64,000 bases of DNA from Stenotrophomonas sp. MYb238 (lineage in GTDB: Bacteria > Pseudomonadota > Gammaproteobacteria > Xanthomonadales > Xanthomonadaceae), in the NCBI RefSeq assembly GCF_009496535.1, contig NZ_WIDL01000018.1, positions 23,847 through 87,846 on the forward strand, in the 5' to 3' direction. Below are positions 28,511-40,269 of this stretch, piece after piece. Position 1 is the stretch's first letter. Each line of letters starts with the position of its first letter. The translations under genes and the position numbers were made by a program. The notes under the pieces were generated by a model, which saw only the letters and a program-made list of their open reading frames with translations, was not told the DNA's origin and searched no databases.

Positions 28511-29742
28511 ATCGCAAGGGTGACAAATCGCTGATCGTCGGCCTCGACATCGGCACCTCCAAGGTGGTGGCGCTGGTGGGCGAGTACTCGCCGGGCAGCC
28601 CGATCGAGGTGATCGGCATCGGCTCGCACGAATCGCGCGGGCTCAAGCGCGGCGTGGTGGTGGACATCGAATCGACGGTGCAGTCGATCCAGCGCGCCAT
28701 CGAGGAGGCCGAGCTGATGGCCGGCTGCGAGATCCGTTCGGTCTACGCCTCGATCTCCGGCAACCACGTGCAGTGCCGCAACTCACAGGGCATCACCCCG
28801 ATCCGCGAGGGCGAGGTGACCTGGGGCGACCTGGACCGCGTGCTGGAAGCGGCCAAGGCGGTGGCGATCCCGGCCGACCAGAAGATCCTGCACGCGATCC
28901 CGCGCGAGTACGTGCTGGACGATTCGCAGGAAGGCATCCGCAACCCGGTCGGCATGACCGGCGTGCGCCTGGAGGTGCACGCGCACCTGGTGGTGTGCGC
29001 GCAGTCGGCCGCGGCCAACATCAGCAAGTGCGTGCAGCGCTGCGGCCTGCAGGTCGACGACCTGGTGCTGTCTTCGCTGGCCTCGTCGGTGGCGGTGCTG
29101 ACCGCCGACGAGCGCGAGCTGGGCGTGGTGATGGTGGACATCGGCGCCGGCACCACCGACATCGCGGTGTTCGTGCAGGGCGCGATCTGCCACACCGCCT
29201 CGCTGCCGATCGCCGGCGACCACGTCACCAACGACATCGCGCACATGCTGCGCACGCCGACCCCGGAAGCCGAGCAGATCAAGGTGCGCTACGCCTGCGC
29301 GCTGGCGCAGCTGGCCACCGCCGAGGAAAGCATCCAGGTGCCGTCGGTCGGCGACCGCCCGCCGCGGCGCATGCCGCGCGCCTCGCTGGCGCAGGCGGTG
29401 CAGGGCCGCTACGAGGAAATCTTCGAGATGGTGCAGGCCGAACTGCGCCGCTCCGGCTTCGAGGAGATGGTGCGCGCCGGCATGGTGCTCACCGGCGGCG
29501 CCTCGAAGATGGAAGGCGTGGTCGAACTGGCCGAGGAAATGCTGCAGATGCCGGTGCGCGTGGGCATCCCGCAGCACGTCACCGGCCTGGGCGAGGTGGT
29601 GGGCAATCCGGTGCACGCCACCGGCGTCGGCCTGCTGCTGATGGGCAGCCAGATCGAGCATCCGCGGCGTCCGTCGCTGCCCACAGGGCGCGCCGGCACG
29701 CTGTTCAACAAATTGAAGAACTGGTTCCGCGGCGAATTCTGA
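28507..29742 (+). CDS. ftsA: Cell division protein FtsA
   Basis: FtsA is an actin-like ATPase that anchors FtsZ filaments to the membrane. The 411-residue protein has the phosphate-1 motif IVGLDIGTSKVVALVG, the 1C subdomain after residue 80, VDIGAGTTDIAVF (phosphate 2), and TGGASKMEGV (adenosine motif). The C-terminal amphipathic membrane-targeting helix is FNKLKNWFRGEF. It overlaps ftsQ by four bases. The 170-base gap to ftsZ may hold an ftsZ promoter, but no clear pair of boxes was found. Confidence 0.97.
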   Translation: MNRKGDKSLIVGLDIGTSKVVALVGEYSPGSPIEVIGIGSHESRGLKRGVVVDIESTVQSIQRAIEEAELMAGCEIRSVYASISGNHVQCRNSQGITPIREGEVTWGDLDRVLEAAKAVAIPADQKILHAIPREYVLDDSQEGIRNPVGMTGVRLEVHAHLVVCAQSAAANISKCVQRCGLQVDDLVLSSLASSVAVLTADERELGVVMVDIGAGTTDIAVFVQGAICHTASLPIAGDHVTNDIAHMLRTPTPEAEQIKVRYACALAQLATAEESIQVPSVGDRPPRRMPRASLAQAVQGRYEEIFEMVQAELRRSGFEEMVRAGMVLTGGASKMEGVVELAEEMLQMPVRVGIPQHVTGLGEVVGNPVHATGVGLLLMGSQIEHPRRPSLPTGRAGTLFNKLKNWFRGEF

Positions 29743-29912
29743 CGCGGGGCGGGTGGTGGCGCCGGTTCCGGCCGGCGGATTGAAGCAGAGCGGTATCTCC
29801 CGAGTGGCGTGGCCACGAAGGACTCCAACGACAACTGCCGCAACGGCGGCGCGGTACGGCAAGGGCAGGACGCCTGCGCGGCCACGCCAACGGAAGCGGT
29901 TATAACGAGGAC

Positions 29913-31148
29913 ATGGACATGGCACATTTCGAACTGATCGAGAAGATGGCACCCAACGCGGTGATCAAGGTGGTGGGCGTGGGCGGTGGCGGCGGCAACG
30001 CCGTGGCGCACATGGTCAACTCCAGCGTGGACGGCGTGGAATTCATCACCGCCAACACCGACTCGCAGGCCATCAAGAACTGCGGCGCCAAGCTGCAGTT
30101 GCAGCTGGGCACCAACGTCACCAAGGGCCTGGGCGCCGGCGCCAACCCGGAAGTCGGCCGCCAGGCCGCGCTGGAAGACCGCGAGCGCATCATGGACGCC
30201 CTGCAGGGCGCGGACATGGTGTTCATCACCGCCGGCATGGGCGGCGGCACCGGTACCGGCGCTGCGCCGGTGGTGGCGCAGCTGGCCAAGGAAATGGGCA
30301 TCCTGACCGTGGCCGTGGTCACCAAGCCGTTCCCGTTCGAGGGCCGCCGCCGCATGCAGGTGGCGCTCAAGGGCATCGAGGAACTGAGCCAGCACGTCGA
30401 TTCGCTGATCACCATCCCCAACGAGAAGCTGATCACCGTGCTCGGCCGCAACGCCACCATGGTGCAGGCCTTCCGCGCCGCCAACGACGTGCTGCAGGGC
30501 GCGGTGCAGGGCATCGCCGACCTGATCGTGCGCCCGGGCCTGATCAACGTCGACTTCGCCGACGTGCGCACCGTGATGTCGGAAATGGGCCTGGCGATGA
30601 TGGGCACCGGCACCGCCCGCGGCGACGACCGCGCCCAGGCCGCCGCCGAGGCCGCCATCCAGAACCCGCTGCTGGACGACGTCAACCTGGCCGGCGCCAA
30701 CGGCATCCTGGTCAACATCACCGCCGGCCCGGACTTCACCATGAGCGAGTTCGACGAGATCGGCCGCACCATCGACGGCTTCGCCTCCGAGGACGCCACC
30801 GTCGTGGTCGGCACCGTGCTTGATCCGGACATGCAGGACGAAGTGCGCGTGACCGTGGTCGCCACCGGCCTGAACCGCGCCGCCGCCAAGAATGCGCAGC
30901 GCCCGGGCGAGCGTGCGCCGATCAAGCTGGTGCGCAATGCCACCACCGGCCAGGCCGAGTTCGGCGGCGACTACGAGAGCCCGGCAGATGCCGTGGCCAA
31001 GGCCGTGGGCAGCTCGCTGGGCATGGGCCTGCGCCGCCCGAGTTCGGACACCGTAGCCGCTTCGGCCCCGGCGGCCGCGCCGGCCGCGGCGGAACTGCCG
31101 AGCGACTACCTGGACATCCCGGCGTTCCTCCGTCGTCAGGCCGACTGA
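29913..31148 (+). CDS. ftsZ: Cell division GTPase FtsZ
   Basis: The tubulin-like GTPase that forms the division ring. The 411-residue protein has [12 protein letters not shown], the tubulin signature [10 protein letters not shown], the T7-loop NVDFADV, and a C-terminal peptide [11 protein letters not shown] that binds FtsA and ZipA. GAGG seven bases before the first ATG supports the start; a second ATG two codons later (29919) is possible. A partial echo of the last codons (CGCCAGGCCGACTGA) recurs at 31262-31276. Confidence 0.98.
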   Translation: MDMAHFELIEKMAPNAVIKVVGVGGGGGNAVAHMVNSSVDGVEFITANTDSQAIKNCGAKLQLQLGTNVTKGLGAGANPEVGRQAALEDRERIMDALQGADMVFITAGMGGGTGTGAAPVVAQLAKEMGILTVAVVTKPFPFEGRRRMQVALKGIEELSQHVDSLITIPNEKLITVLGRNATMVQAFRAANDVLQGAVQGIADLIVRPGLINVDFADVRTVMSEMGLAMMGTGTARGDDRAQAAAEAAIQNPLLDDVNLAGANGILVNITAGPDFTMSEFDEIGRTIDGFASEDATVVVGTVLDPDMQDEVRVTVVATGLNRAAAKNAQRPGERAPIKLVRNATTGQAEFGGDYESPADAVAKAVGSSLGMGLRRPSSDTVAASAPAAAPAAAELPSDYLDIPAFLRRQAD

Positions 31149-31547
31149 TGCCGTCCTTGGCGGAACAGTCTCCCCTGCGGACGGGCCGGCCTGGCCATCC
31201 AAGGCCAGGCGCTGCGCTGCGCGCGAAGCGATGCTTCGCAAGCGCGCAGCCCGCCCTGCGCCGCCAGGCCGACTGACCGGCCGGCCGCCGTTTCGCCGGT
31301 CGCCCTCGAACGAGGGGCTGGCGGCGGACGGCAGGCGGGAACGTCGTGAGTTGTTGTAGACGCCGGGGTTGTCCTCCCCGGTGGCGGCATCCATGTCCTT
31401 GCTGCCGGGCCAGGATCGGCCCGGCGGCATCTTCGCCTCCCCGGAGGAGGCGGAGCCGGCGCCACGCGCCAAGGCGGGATGTTGATGCGTGTTATTCTTG
31501 TTTGGCTATGGCCGCGCTCCGGGCGGGCCCCTCCTGAACCTATTTCG
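31149..31547. other. ftsZ-lpxC intergenic region with hairpins and a copy of the ftsZ 3' end
   Basis: No gene is seen in these 399 bases. CCTGGCC/GGCCAGG pair around 31190-31208. A strong stem GCTGCGCGC / GCGCGCAGC with an inner CGAAGC / GCTTCG occupies 31216-31250 and could terminate ftsZ. At 31256-31276, TGCGCCGCCAGGCCGACTGA repeats the end of ftsZ (TCCGTCGTCAGGCCGACTGA). Near 31490 the extended -10 TGTTATTCT may be the lpxC promoter. Most of the rest is GC-rich and unremarkable. Confidence 0.6.
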
Positions 31548-32459
31548 ATGATCCAGCAGCGCACTCTCAAGAACACGATCCGCGCCACCGGCGTCGGCCT
31601 GCACAGCGGCGACAAGGTCTACATGACCCTGCGCCCGGCGCCGATCGACCATGGCATCGTGTTCCGCCGCGTGGACCTGGACCCGGTGGTGGAAGTGCCG
31701 GCGCGCGCCGACCTGGTCACCGAGGTGACCCTGTGCACCGGCCTGACCTGCGAAGGCGCCAAGATCCAGACCGTCGAACACCTGATGTCGGCCATGGCCG
31801 GCCTGGGCGTGGACAACGCCATCGTCGAGCTGTCCTCGGCCGAGCTGCCGATCATGGACGGTTCCTCCGGTCCGTTCGTGTTCCTGCTGCAGTCGGCCGG
31901 CATCGCCGAGCAGCCCGCGCCCAAGCGTTTCCTGCGCATCCTCAAGACCGTGGAAGTGCGCGACGGCGACAAGGTCGCCCGCTTCGAACCGCACGAAGGC
32001 TACCGGCTGGGCTTCACCATCCAGTTCGACCACCCGATGATCCCGGCCAAGCAGTCGCGCGTGGAGATCGATTTCTCCACCGCTGCCTACATCAAGGAAA
32101 TCTCCCGCGCGCGCACCTTCGGCTTCATGCGCGACCTGGAGTATATGCGCGAGCGCAATCTCGGGCTGGGCGGCTCGATGGACAACGCCATCGTGCTGGA
32201 CGAGTTCCGCGTGCTCAACGACGACGGTCTGCGCTACGCCGACGAGTTCGTGCGGCACAAGATCCTCGATGCGATCGGCGACCTGTACCTGGTCGGCGGC
32301 CCGGTGCTCGGCGCCTACGAAGGCTACAAATCCGGCCACGCGCTCAACAACAAACTGGTCCGCGCGCTGCTGGCCGACGCCAGCGCCTGGGAGTGGGCCA
32401 GCTTCGATTCCCCGGCCGCCGCCGACCCCATCACCTACGGGGCAGTCGCCTACGCCTGA
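31548..32459 (+). CDS. lpxC: UDP-3-O-acyl-N-acetylglucosamine deacetylase LpxC
   Basis: LpxC is the committed, zinc-dependent step of lipid A synthesis. The 303-residue protein begins [21 protein letters not shown] and has the zinc ligands in [16 protein letters not shown] and in the [12 protein letters not shown] motif, with SRARTFGF between them. It closes the dcw cluster. Seven T at 32527-32533 follow a short CAGGC/GCCTG stem (32499-32517), a weak terminator candidate before convergent dciA. Confidence 0.97.
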   Translation: MIQQRTLKNTIRATGVGLHSGDKVYMTLRPAPIDHGIVFRRVDLDPVVEVPARADLVTEVTLCTGLTCEGAKIQTVEHLMSAMAGLGVDNAIVELSSAELPIMDGSSGPFVFLLQSAGIAEQPAPKRFLRILKTVEVRDGDKVARFEPHEGYRLGFTIQFDHPMIPAKQSRVEIDFSTAAYIKEISRARTFGFMRDLEYMRERNLGLGGSMDNAIVLDEFRVLNDDGLRYADEFVRHKILDAIGDLYLVGGPVLGAYEGYKSGHALNNKLVRALLADASAWEWASFDSPAAADPITYGAVAYA

Positions 32460-32640
32460 ATGGGCGGTTCGCGGATAGGCGTAGACAAAATGTGAATCCA
32501 GGCGCCACTTCGGCCTGAATTTAACCTTTTTTTAACAAAACACTAACTCCTGCACTGCAAGTCGCGGCTAGGATTCCTGCCGGCTTGGTGCTGGGAGTCC
32601 TTCGGGATGCCCGGACGCGGCGGAGGAACTCCCTCCGCAT

Positions 32641-33078
32641 TCAGGAACGGGTGCCCTTCACATCCGCCAGACAAGCCAGGGCGTCGCGCAGGCCTTTATG
32701 CGTGGCGTCCGTTACTGCGTGAGTGCTGCGCTGGTCGTTGCGCACCGGGGAGGGTGCAGGCGCGGTTGCAGTCTTGACGGTCACCCGGGTGGCCGCCAGC
32801 CCGATGGATCGGGCCGCGTCGAGCAGTTGGCCCTCGGCAAGCCTGACCTTGGCATGCCAGACCGGCGACTCGACGAGAAAAACGAGGTGTTCGCCGTCCA
32901 CATTGGCCAGCCGGCAACGGTTCGCCAGTGCAGGTGGCAGATGGGGGCGCAACTGCCGGTCCAGCGCGTCGAGCCAGAGGGCTCGCCGCAACGGATTTCC
33001 CGCTTTGTCCGCCATGACCGCTTCCAGCGCCTGCCTGGGCGCGGTGCGGGAACGAACGCTGGATTTCGGCTCAGACAT
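32641..33078 (-). CDS. dciA: DciA-type (DUF721) DnaB helicase operator protein
   Basis: This 145-residue protein has the DUF721 core: RRALWLDALDRQLRPHLPPALANRCRLANV, then GEHLVFLVESPVWHAKVRL. DciA family members load or operate replicative helicase in bacteria that lack DnaC. The lpxC-dciA-M23-secA neighbourhood is also seen in Pseudomonas, which supports the call. The C-terminal third is low-complexity. The gene is divergent from the M23 peptidase with only 12 bases between start codons. Confidence 0.82.
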   Translation of the reverse strand: MSEPKSSVRSRTAPRQALEAVMADKAGNPLRRALWLDALDRQLRPHLPPALANRCRLANVDGEHLVFLVESPVWHAKVRLAEGQLLDAARSIGLAATRVTVKTATAPAPSPVRNDQRSTHAVTDATHKGLRDALACLADVKGTRS

Positions 33079-33090
33079 AAGAATTCTTCG

Positions 33091-34041
33091 ATGGCATTCA
33101 AAAAGATCGTAATCAAAACACGGGGGCAGCAGGCGAAAACGCCGTTGGCGCGCCTGCAGATGTTTTTCGAGGATAGGCCCAAGGCCCTGCTAGGCGCCGT
33201 GATGGGACTGGGCTGCCTGGTGGGCGTCGGGCTCACCCTGGGTACCGGCGCGGCGGGCGACGCGGCGCTGCGCGCCCAAGTCGAGCGCCAGCAGCGGGAG
33301 CTGGCCAAGGCGCAGGCCGACGCGCAGACCCAGGTCAACGCGCTGGCGGCGCGGCTGGGCGAGCTGCAGGCCCAGGCCACGCGGCTGAACGCGCTGGGCG
33401 AGCGCCTGACCCAGATGGGCAAGCTCGAGGACGGCGAGTTCGACTTCAACGAGACGCCGGGTATGGGTGACGGCGACGCCGGTCCGGCCGAGGACATCCC
33501 GCTGAGCGCGGTCAACAGCGACTTACAGGTGCTGGAGCAGCGCTTCGCTGCTTCAGGCCGCCAGCTGTCGGTGCTCGAGTCGCTGCTGTTCGACCACCAG
33601 CTGGAGCAGAACGCCGTGCCCTCGCGCATGCCGATCCGCAACAGCTACGTGACCTCCGGCTTCGGCACCCGCGCCGACCCGTTCGGCCGCGGTGCCGCGA
33701 CCCACAAGGGCATGGACTTCCACGCCCGCGTCGGCGACCCGGTGATGGCGGTGGCCGAGGGCGTGGTCGCCTTCGCCGGGGTGAAGGGCGGCTACGGCAA
33801 CGTCGTGGACATCGACCACGGCAACGGCTACGTCACCCGCTACGCGCACAACTCGCGCCTGAGCGTGCGCGAGGGCGACCTGGTCCGCGTCGGCCAGGAA
33901 GTGGCCAAGGCCGGCTCCACCGGCCGTTCCACCGGCGCCCACGTGCATTTCGAGGTGTGGCAGGAGGGCCGCGTGGTCAACCCGCGCAAGTTCCTCGGCG
34001 AGGGCGGCAACACGCCGGTCGGCCGCGTCGGGCGCGGTTGA
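33091..34041 (+). CDS. M23 family metallopeptidase (LytM domain)
   Basis: A 316-residue envelope protein: a basic N-terminus, one membrane segment (residues ~31-55, LLGAVMGLGCLVGVGLTL), a coiled coil (~65-115), and a C-terminal LytM domain. The zinc site appears complete: HKGMDFHARVGDP supplies the first His and Asp, and HVHFEVW the last His. It should cleave peptidoglycan cross-links or regulate amidases. The short gap to dciA forces its promoter into the dciA coding region. Confidence 0.92.
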   Translation: MAFKKIVIKTRGQQAKTPLARLQMFFEDRPKALLGAVMGLGCLVGVGLTLGTGAAGDAALRAQVERQQRELAKAQADAQTQVNALAARLGELQAQATRLNALGERLTQMGKLEDGEFDFNETPGMGDGDAGPAEDIPLSAVNSDLQVLEQRFAASGRQLSVLESLLFDHQLEQNAVPSRMPIRNSYVTSGFGTRADPFGRGAATHKGMDFHARVGDPVMAVAEGVVAFAGVKGGYGNVVDIDHGNGYVTRYAHNSRLSVREGDLVRVGQEVAKAGSTGRSTGAHVHFEVWQEGRVVNPRKFLGEGGNTPVGRVGRG

Positions 34042-34085
34042 CGGTCCGCGACGGGCGCTTGAATCGCCAGGCGCCCGCCCCAAGC

Positions 34086-34126
34086 TACAATAGGCGTTGC
34101 CATCGACAGGGCGCATTGCGCCCTGT
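34086..34126 (+). promoter_or_regulatory. secA leader: -10 box and GC-rich stem-loop
   Basis: TACAAT at 34086-34091 is a good -10 box. Eight bases past the expected start, ACAGGGCGC (34106-34114) pairs with GCGCCCTGT (34118-34126) around ATT, followed by TTCGTTT. The stem sits in the secA 5' leader, 70 bases before the ATG, and looks like an attenuator or terminator. No secM-like gene is present. Confidence 0.5.
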
Positions 34127-34197
34127 TTCGTTTGTGCCCGGCTGGTCCCGCTTGGGGTGGGGCCGCGCACGGCATTCCATTCAAACCGGTTCCTTCA

Positions 34198-36909
<2,712 letters not shown>

Positions 36910-36928
36910 AAGTTGAGTTGACCGTGGC

Positions 36929-36949
36929 GTAGCCCGCGCAGCGGGCTAC
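36929..36949. repeat. GTAG-type palindrome after secA
   Basis: GTAGCCCGC-GCA-GCGGGCTAC is a perfect 9-bp stem with GTAG at its foot, a single-unit REP-like palindrome of different sequence from those at 5034 and 54641. Confidence 0.6.
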
Positions 36950-36951
36950 AC

Positions 36952-36980
36952 ACCCATGATCCGTTGCACGGATCATGGGT
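36952..36980. terminator. 13-bp perfect hairpin after secA
   Basis: ACCCATGATCCGT pairs with ACGGATCATGGGT around TGC. It is the third perfect palindrome in a row after secA. Confidence 0.5.
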
Positions 36981-36992
36981 ACACGGTCTTTA

Positions 36993-37316
36993 TCCCCGAT
37001 CCCCCGCGCCTTCGGCGCGCCCCCCTTACCAAGGGGGCTCCTCATCGGGTGGATACCAGCAATGCCGGCCATTGGCCGTGGCACGCCATCGCTGCGCGCT
37101 GTCGCTCCACGATTTGCGCCGCAAACTGCGGCACCCGTTCTTTTTCTTCCCCTGCCCGGCGCCGCGCACCGGGCGTCCGGCTGGTCTGTGCGGCGGTGCC
37201 GTGCAAGCAGGCCTCCCTCCCGCACCTTGACTCGCCGTACGCGGCTCGCCCTTCGAGCCGGCTTCGCGCTTCGTGCAGTGGCGCGCCCCCTGACTCTGGG
37301 GCTTTTCTCCATACGC
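36993..37316 (+). repeat. Dispersed repeat copy C, between secA and the Nudix gene
   Basis: This part of the 579-base secA-Nudix gap holds no convincing gene. It contains CCCCGCGCCTTCGGCGCGC with CCCCTTACCAAGGGGGCTC (like copy B), a central block with ACCGGGCGTCCGGCTGG...GCAAGCAGGCCTCCCTCCC (like copy A inverted), and GCGCGCCCCCTGACTCTGGG. Short Arg-rich frames are open through it but lack family resemblance. From 37317 to 37488 nothing further is recognised. Confidence 0.6.
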
Positions 37317-37488
37317 GATCCCGGCGGGTACCGATTGTTGGTCGGCACCCACCGCGTGTCTTCCGGCTCACCGCATGGCCGTAGATGCGGGGCTGCCCCA
37401 CACCGGGCCTTCTCAATGAATCTCCATGTCGGGAAAGCACGAACGCAAACGATTGCGCCGTCCCCCGGATTTTCGGCATTCTCGGCGC

Positions 37489-38442
37489 ATGACTCCTCCG
37501 TTGCGTTCCATCCATGTCGTGGCCGCCGTCATCACCGACACGCGCGGGCGCATCCTGCTCAACCGCCGGACCGGCAACAGCGACATGGCCGGGCTGTGGG
37601 AATTCCCCGGCGGCAAGCGCGAGCCGGGCGAGACCTCCGAACAGGCGCTGGTGCGCGAACTGCATGAGGAACTCGGCATCGAGGCCGAGGTCGGCGACTG
37701 GGTGATGGAGGTGCCGCAGCTGTACCCGGACAAGCGCCTGCGGCTGGAGGTGCGGCTGGTGCAGCGCTGGAAGGGCAGCGCACGCGGGCGCGAGGGGCAG
37801 GCCATCACCTGGGTGACGCCCGACAAGCTCTGCCGCTATTCGATGCCGCCGGCGGACCTGCCGGTGGTCGCCGCGCTGCGCCAGGCCGACCGCTACCTGG
37901 TCACGCCCGAGCCGTCGGCAGGCGCCGAGGCCTGGCTGGCCGGACTGGCCGCCGCGGTCGAGAGTGGCATCCGTCGCGTGCAACTGCGCACGCCGCAGGC
38001 CGGCAACCGTGCGGGGCTGGCGCGCGATGCGGTGGAGCGCGTCGGCCGCCGGGCCGAACTGCTGCTCAACCGCGACATCGCGCTGGCGCAGGAACTGGGC
38101 GTGGGCGTGCACCTGGGCAGCGAGCAGCTGCTGCAGCTGGAACGGCGCCCGCTGCCCGACAGCGTGCTGGTCGGCGCCTCCTGCCACGATCTGGCGCAGC
38201 TGCAGGCCGCGCAGCGGCTGGGCTGCGACTTCGCCGTGCTCGGCCCGGTGCAGGCCACCGCCAGCCATCCCGGCGCGGCGCCGCTGGGCTGGGACGCGTT
38301 CGAGCGCCTGCGCGAACAGGTATCGCTGCCGATCTACGCCATCGGCGGCATGGCCGCGCAGGACACCGCCACCGCGCGCCGCCACGGCGCGCAGGGCGTG
38401 GCCGCGATCCGCGCGCTGTGGCCGGAAGCGGTCACAGGCTGA
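37489..38442 (+). CDS. Nudix hydrolase (MutT-like) fused to a TenI/ThiE-like domain
   Basis: The 317-residue protein joins two domains. Residues ~5-130 form a MutT-type Nudix domain with the full box GGKREPGETSEQALVRELHEELGI, which would hydrolyse 8-oxo-dGTP or another damaged nucleotide. Residues ~145-317 resemble the TIM-barrel of thiamine-phosphate synthase: RVQLRTP, LLLNRDIALAQELGVGVHLGSEQL, VGASCHDLAQLQAA, DFAVLGPVQATASHPGAAPLGW and YAIGGM. This fusion is common in gammaproteobacteria after secA, and the barrel's role is unclear. The 3' end overlaps the convergent next gene by 11 bases. Confidence 0.92.
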   Translation: MTPPLRSIHVVAAVITDTRGRILLNRRTGNSDMAGLWEFPGGKREPGETSEQALVRELHEELGIEAEVGDWVMEVPQLYPDKRLRLEVRLVQRWKGSARGREGQAITWVTPDKLCRYSMPPADLPVVAALRQADRYLVTPEPSAGAEAWLAGLAAAVESGIRRVQLRTPQAGNRAGLARDAVERVGRRAELLLNRDIALAQELGVGVHLGSEQLLQLERRPLPDSVLVGASCHDLAQLQAAQRLGCDFAVLGPVQATASHPGAAPLGWDAFERLREQVSLPIYAIGGMAAQDTATARRHGAQGVAAIRALWPEAVTG

Positions 38443-39013
38443 TCCAGAAACAGTTGTACTGCCGGCGCAGTTTCAGCAGCGTTCGCGACGGCGTGCCGCT
38501 GCGGCCCAGGGTCTGTTCCAGCCGCAGCGCGACCGGGCGCGGGCGCATGGCCGGGACGTTGCTGATCACGATCGGGCCGGTGCCAGCGCCAGTATCGGCG
38601 ATGCCGGTGTCCACCGGCTCCAGCGCCGGGTCGTCCGGGAACACCGGGGCGATGTCCACCAGCGGTCGCTGCACGATCGCGTCCAGCCGGTCCATCACCC
38701 GCGTCGCAGCGGCGCTGGACAACCCGTTCCAGGAATAGATGCCGGACAGGCGGTTGGCGTCGCGCGCGTCAGCCGCCAGACGGATCTGCGCCACCACCTC
38801 GCTCAGCCGGCGCGCGCAGGTGTCGCGGTACAGGCCGCCGGCGCCGGCGGCGCGCGCCTCGGGCAGCAGCCGCGCGTGCGCGCCCATCGCCTCGCAGGAC
38901 TTGTCGCCGTATACCGTCCGGCCCTGCGCATCGGTGCAGCGGTTGACCTGCTGCGCCTGCGCGGCGCCGGCGCACAGGGCGGTGGAGAGGAAGATGAGCG
39001 GCAGGCATCGCAT
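38432..39013 (-). CDS. Exported DUF4124-like protein
   Basis: A 193-residue protein with a clear signal peptide (MRCLPLIFLSTALCAGAAQA). A short Cys-containing motif QVNRCTDAQGRTVYGDKSC resembles the DUF4124 periplasmic module (usually VYRW-D-x-G-x-hxY-x-D). The remainder is helical and then Pro-rich without recognised family. Function unknown. Confidence 0.75.
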   Translation of the reverse strand: MRCLPLIFLSTALCAGAAQAQQVNRCTDAQGRTVYGDKSCEAMGAHARLLPEARAAGAGGLYRDTCARRLSEVVAQIRLAADARDANRLSGIYSWNGLSSAAATRVMDRLDAIVQRPLVDIAPVFPDDPALEPVDTGIADTGAGTGPIVISNVPAMRPRPVALRLEQTLGRSGTPSRTLLKLRRQYNCFWISL

Positions 39014-39158
39014 CGGCCAAGCCTAACCGGTGCAGCGCGTCGTGCTGCGTGACGGCGCTTGTGCGGTTCCCGCCGCAACAGCCCGCACCTCCATGCGAAG
39101 GACCCGGATGGGCAGGCCGATCGCGCGCAAAGCTATGCGCGCCGGCAGGTGCCAGGGA

Positions 39159-39989
39159 TCAGCCGCGGCCGATCCGCTGCAGCACCGCGCTGGTCGGCTT
39201 GGCCAGGTTGAGCGTGTAGAAGTGCAGCGACGGCGCGCCGCCGGCGATCAGGCGTTCGCACAGCGCCGCGACCACGTCGGCGCCGAACGCGCGCACCGAC
39301 TCGGTGTCGTCGCCATAGGCCTGCATGCGCCTGGCGATCCAGCGCGGGATCTCCGCGCCGCACTGCTCGGAGAAACGGCGCAGCTGGCTGAAGTTGGAGA
39401 TCGGCATCACCCCGGGGATGATCGGCACGTCCACGCCCAGCCTGCGCGTGGCGTCGACGAAATGGAAATAGGCGTCGGCGTTGTAGAAGTACTGGGTGAT
39501 GGCCGCGTCGGCGCCGGCGTCGATCTTGGCCTTGAAATGGCGCAGGTCGGCCAGCGCGTCGCTGGCCTGCGGGTGCGTTTCCGGATAGGCGCCGACCTCG
39601 ATGCGGAAGGCGTCGCCGTGCTCGGCGCGGATGAAGGCGATCAGTTCCGAGGCATAGCGCAGGTCGCCGGGAAAACCCATGCCCGAGGGCAGGTCGCCGC
39701 GCAGGGCGACGATGCGGCGCACGCCGATAGCGCGGTACAGCTTGAGCAGTTCGCGGATCTCCTCGCGGGTGCCGCCCACGCAGGACAGGTGCGGCGCGGC
39801 CTGCAGGCCGTGGTGCTGGTTGAGGTGGCGCACCGTCTCGGAGGTGTAGCTCAACGTCGAGCCGCCGGCGCCGAAGGTGCAGGACACGTATTCGGGCGCG
39901 TAGGCCTTGAGCCTGCTCGCGGTACGGTCCAGCTGCGCGCGCTGGTCGTCGGTCTTGGGCGGGTAGAACTCGAAGCTGAGCGCGGTCAT
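39159..39989 (-). CDS. metF: 5,10-methylenetetrahydrofolate reductase
   Basis: MetF is the FAD enzyme that makes 5-methyl-tetrahydrofolate for methionine synthesis. The 276-residue protein begins LSFEFYPPKTDDQRAQL with the catalytic Glu of the SFEFFPP motif, and shows FGAGGST, HLSCVGGTREEI, VALRGDLP and a C-terminal YTLNLAKP. Upstream is a promoter carrying an operator-like palindrome. In E. coli metF is controlled by MetJ, but no MetJ box is seen here. Confidence 0.97.
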   Translation of the reverse strand: MTALSFEFYPPKTDDQRAQLDRTASRLKAYAPEYVSCTFGAGGSTLSYTSETVRHLNQHHGLQAAPHLSCVGGTREEIRELLKLYRAIGVRRIVALRGDLPSGMGFPGDLRYASELIAFIRAEHGDAFRIEVGAYPETHPQASDALADLRHFKAKIDAGADAAITQYFYNADAYFHFVDATRRLGVDVPIIPGVMPISNFSQLRRFSEQCGAEIPRWIARRMQAYGDDTESVRAFGADVVAALCERLIAGGAPSLHFYTLNLAKPTSAVLQRIGRG

Positions 39990-40017
39990 GGCGGGCCGTG
40001 GGGTGGAGTCGTGGCGA

Positions 40018-40048
40018 ATTATATCTCTCCATCAAGATGGATATGCAA
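40018..40048 (-). promoter_or_regulatory. metF promoter with palindromic operator
   Basis: On the minus strand TTGCAT (40043-40048) and a perfect TATAAT (40018-40023) are separated by 19 bases. Between them lies CCATCTTGATGG (40029-40040), a perfect 12-base palindrome, within a wider ATATCCATC...GATAT pattern. Its position would let a repressor block RNA polymerase. An ArsR-type SAH sensor (SahR) or another methionine regulator is a guess. The other ~220 bases of this gap show no gene. Confidence 0.6.
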
Positions 40049-40269
40049 TCGTTTCCGTTGTGACCGGGCGCAGGTCTCCTTCCCGCAGCGGCCGCACCGC
40101 CTGCGCCATGCGGCGGCCGGATGCGATGCCGCGACCGGTACAGGGGACGAGGCCGCCCACCGCCACGGGGTCTTCACGCCCGCATGTCCTAGGTTGGCCC
40201 GGCGACGGACACCGCGCCGTCGCCCCGTTCCCCCGTGCCGCCCGCGGCACACCGCCTGCCGGAGCCGCC

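Noticed and set aside
29895-29912. TATAAC just before ftsZ as a promoter
   Set aside because: It would start transcription at the ATG itself and there is no matching -35 box; GAGG there serves as the ribosome-binding site.
36956-37384. Several overlapping short ORFs between secA and the Nudix gene
   Set aside because: They are mutually overlapping, Arg/Pro-rich, without ribosome-binding sites, and coincide with a dispersed repeat.
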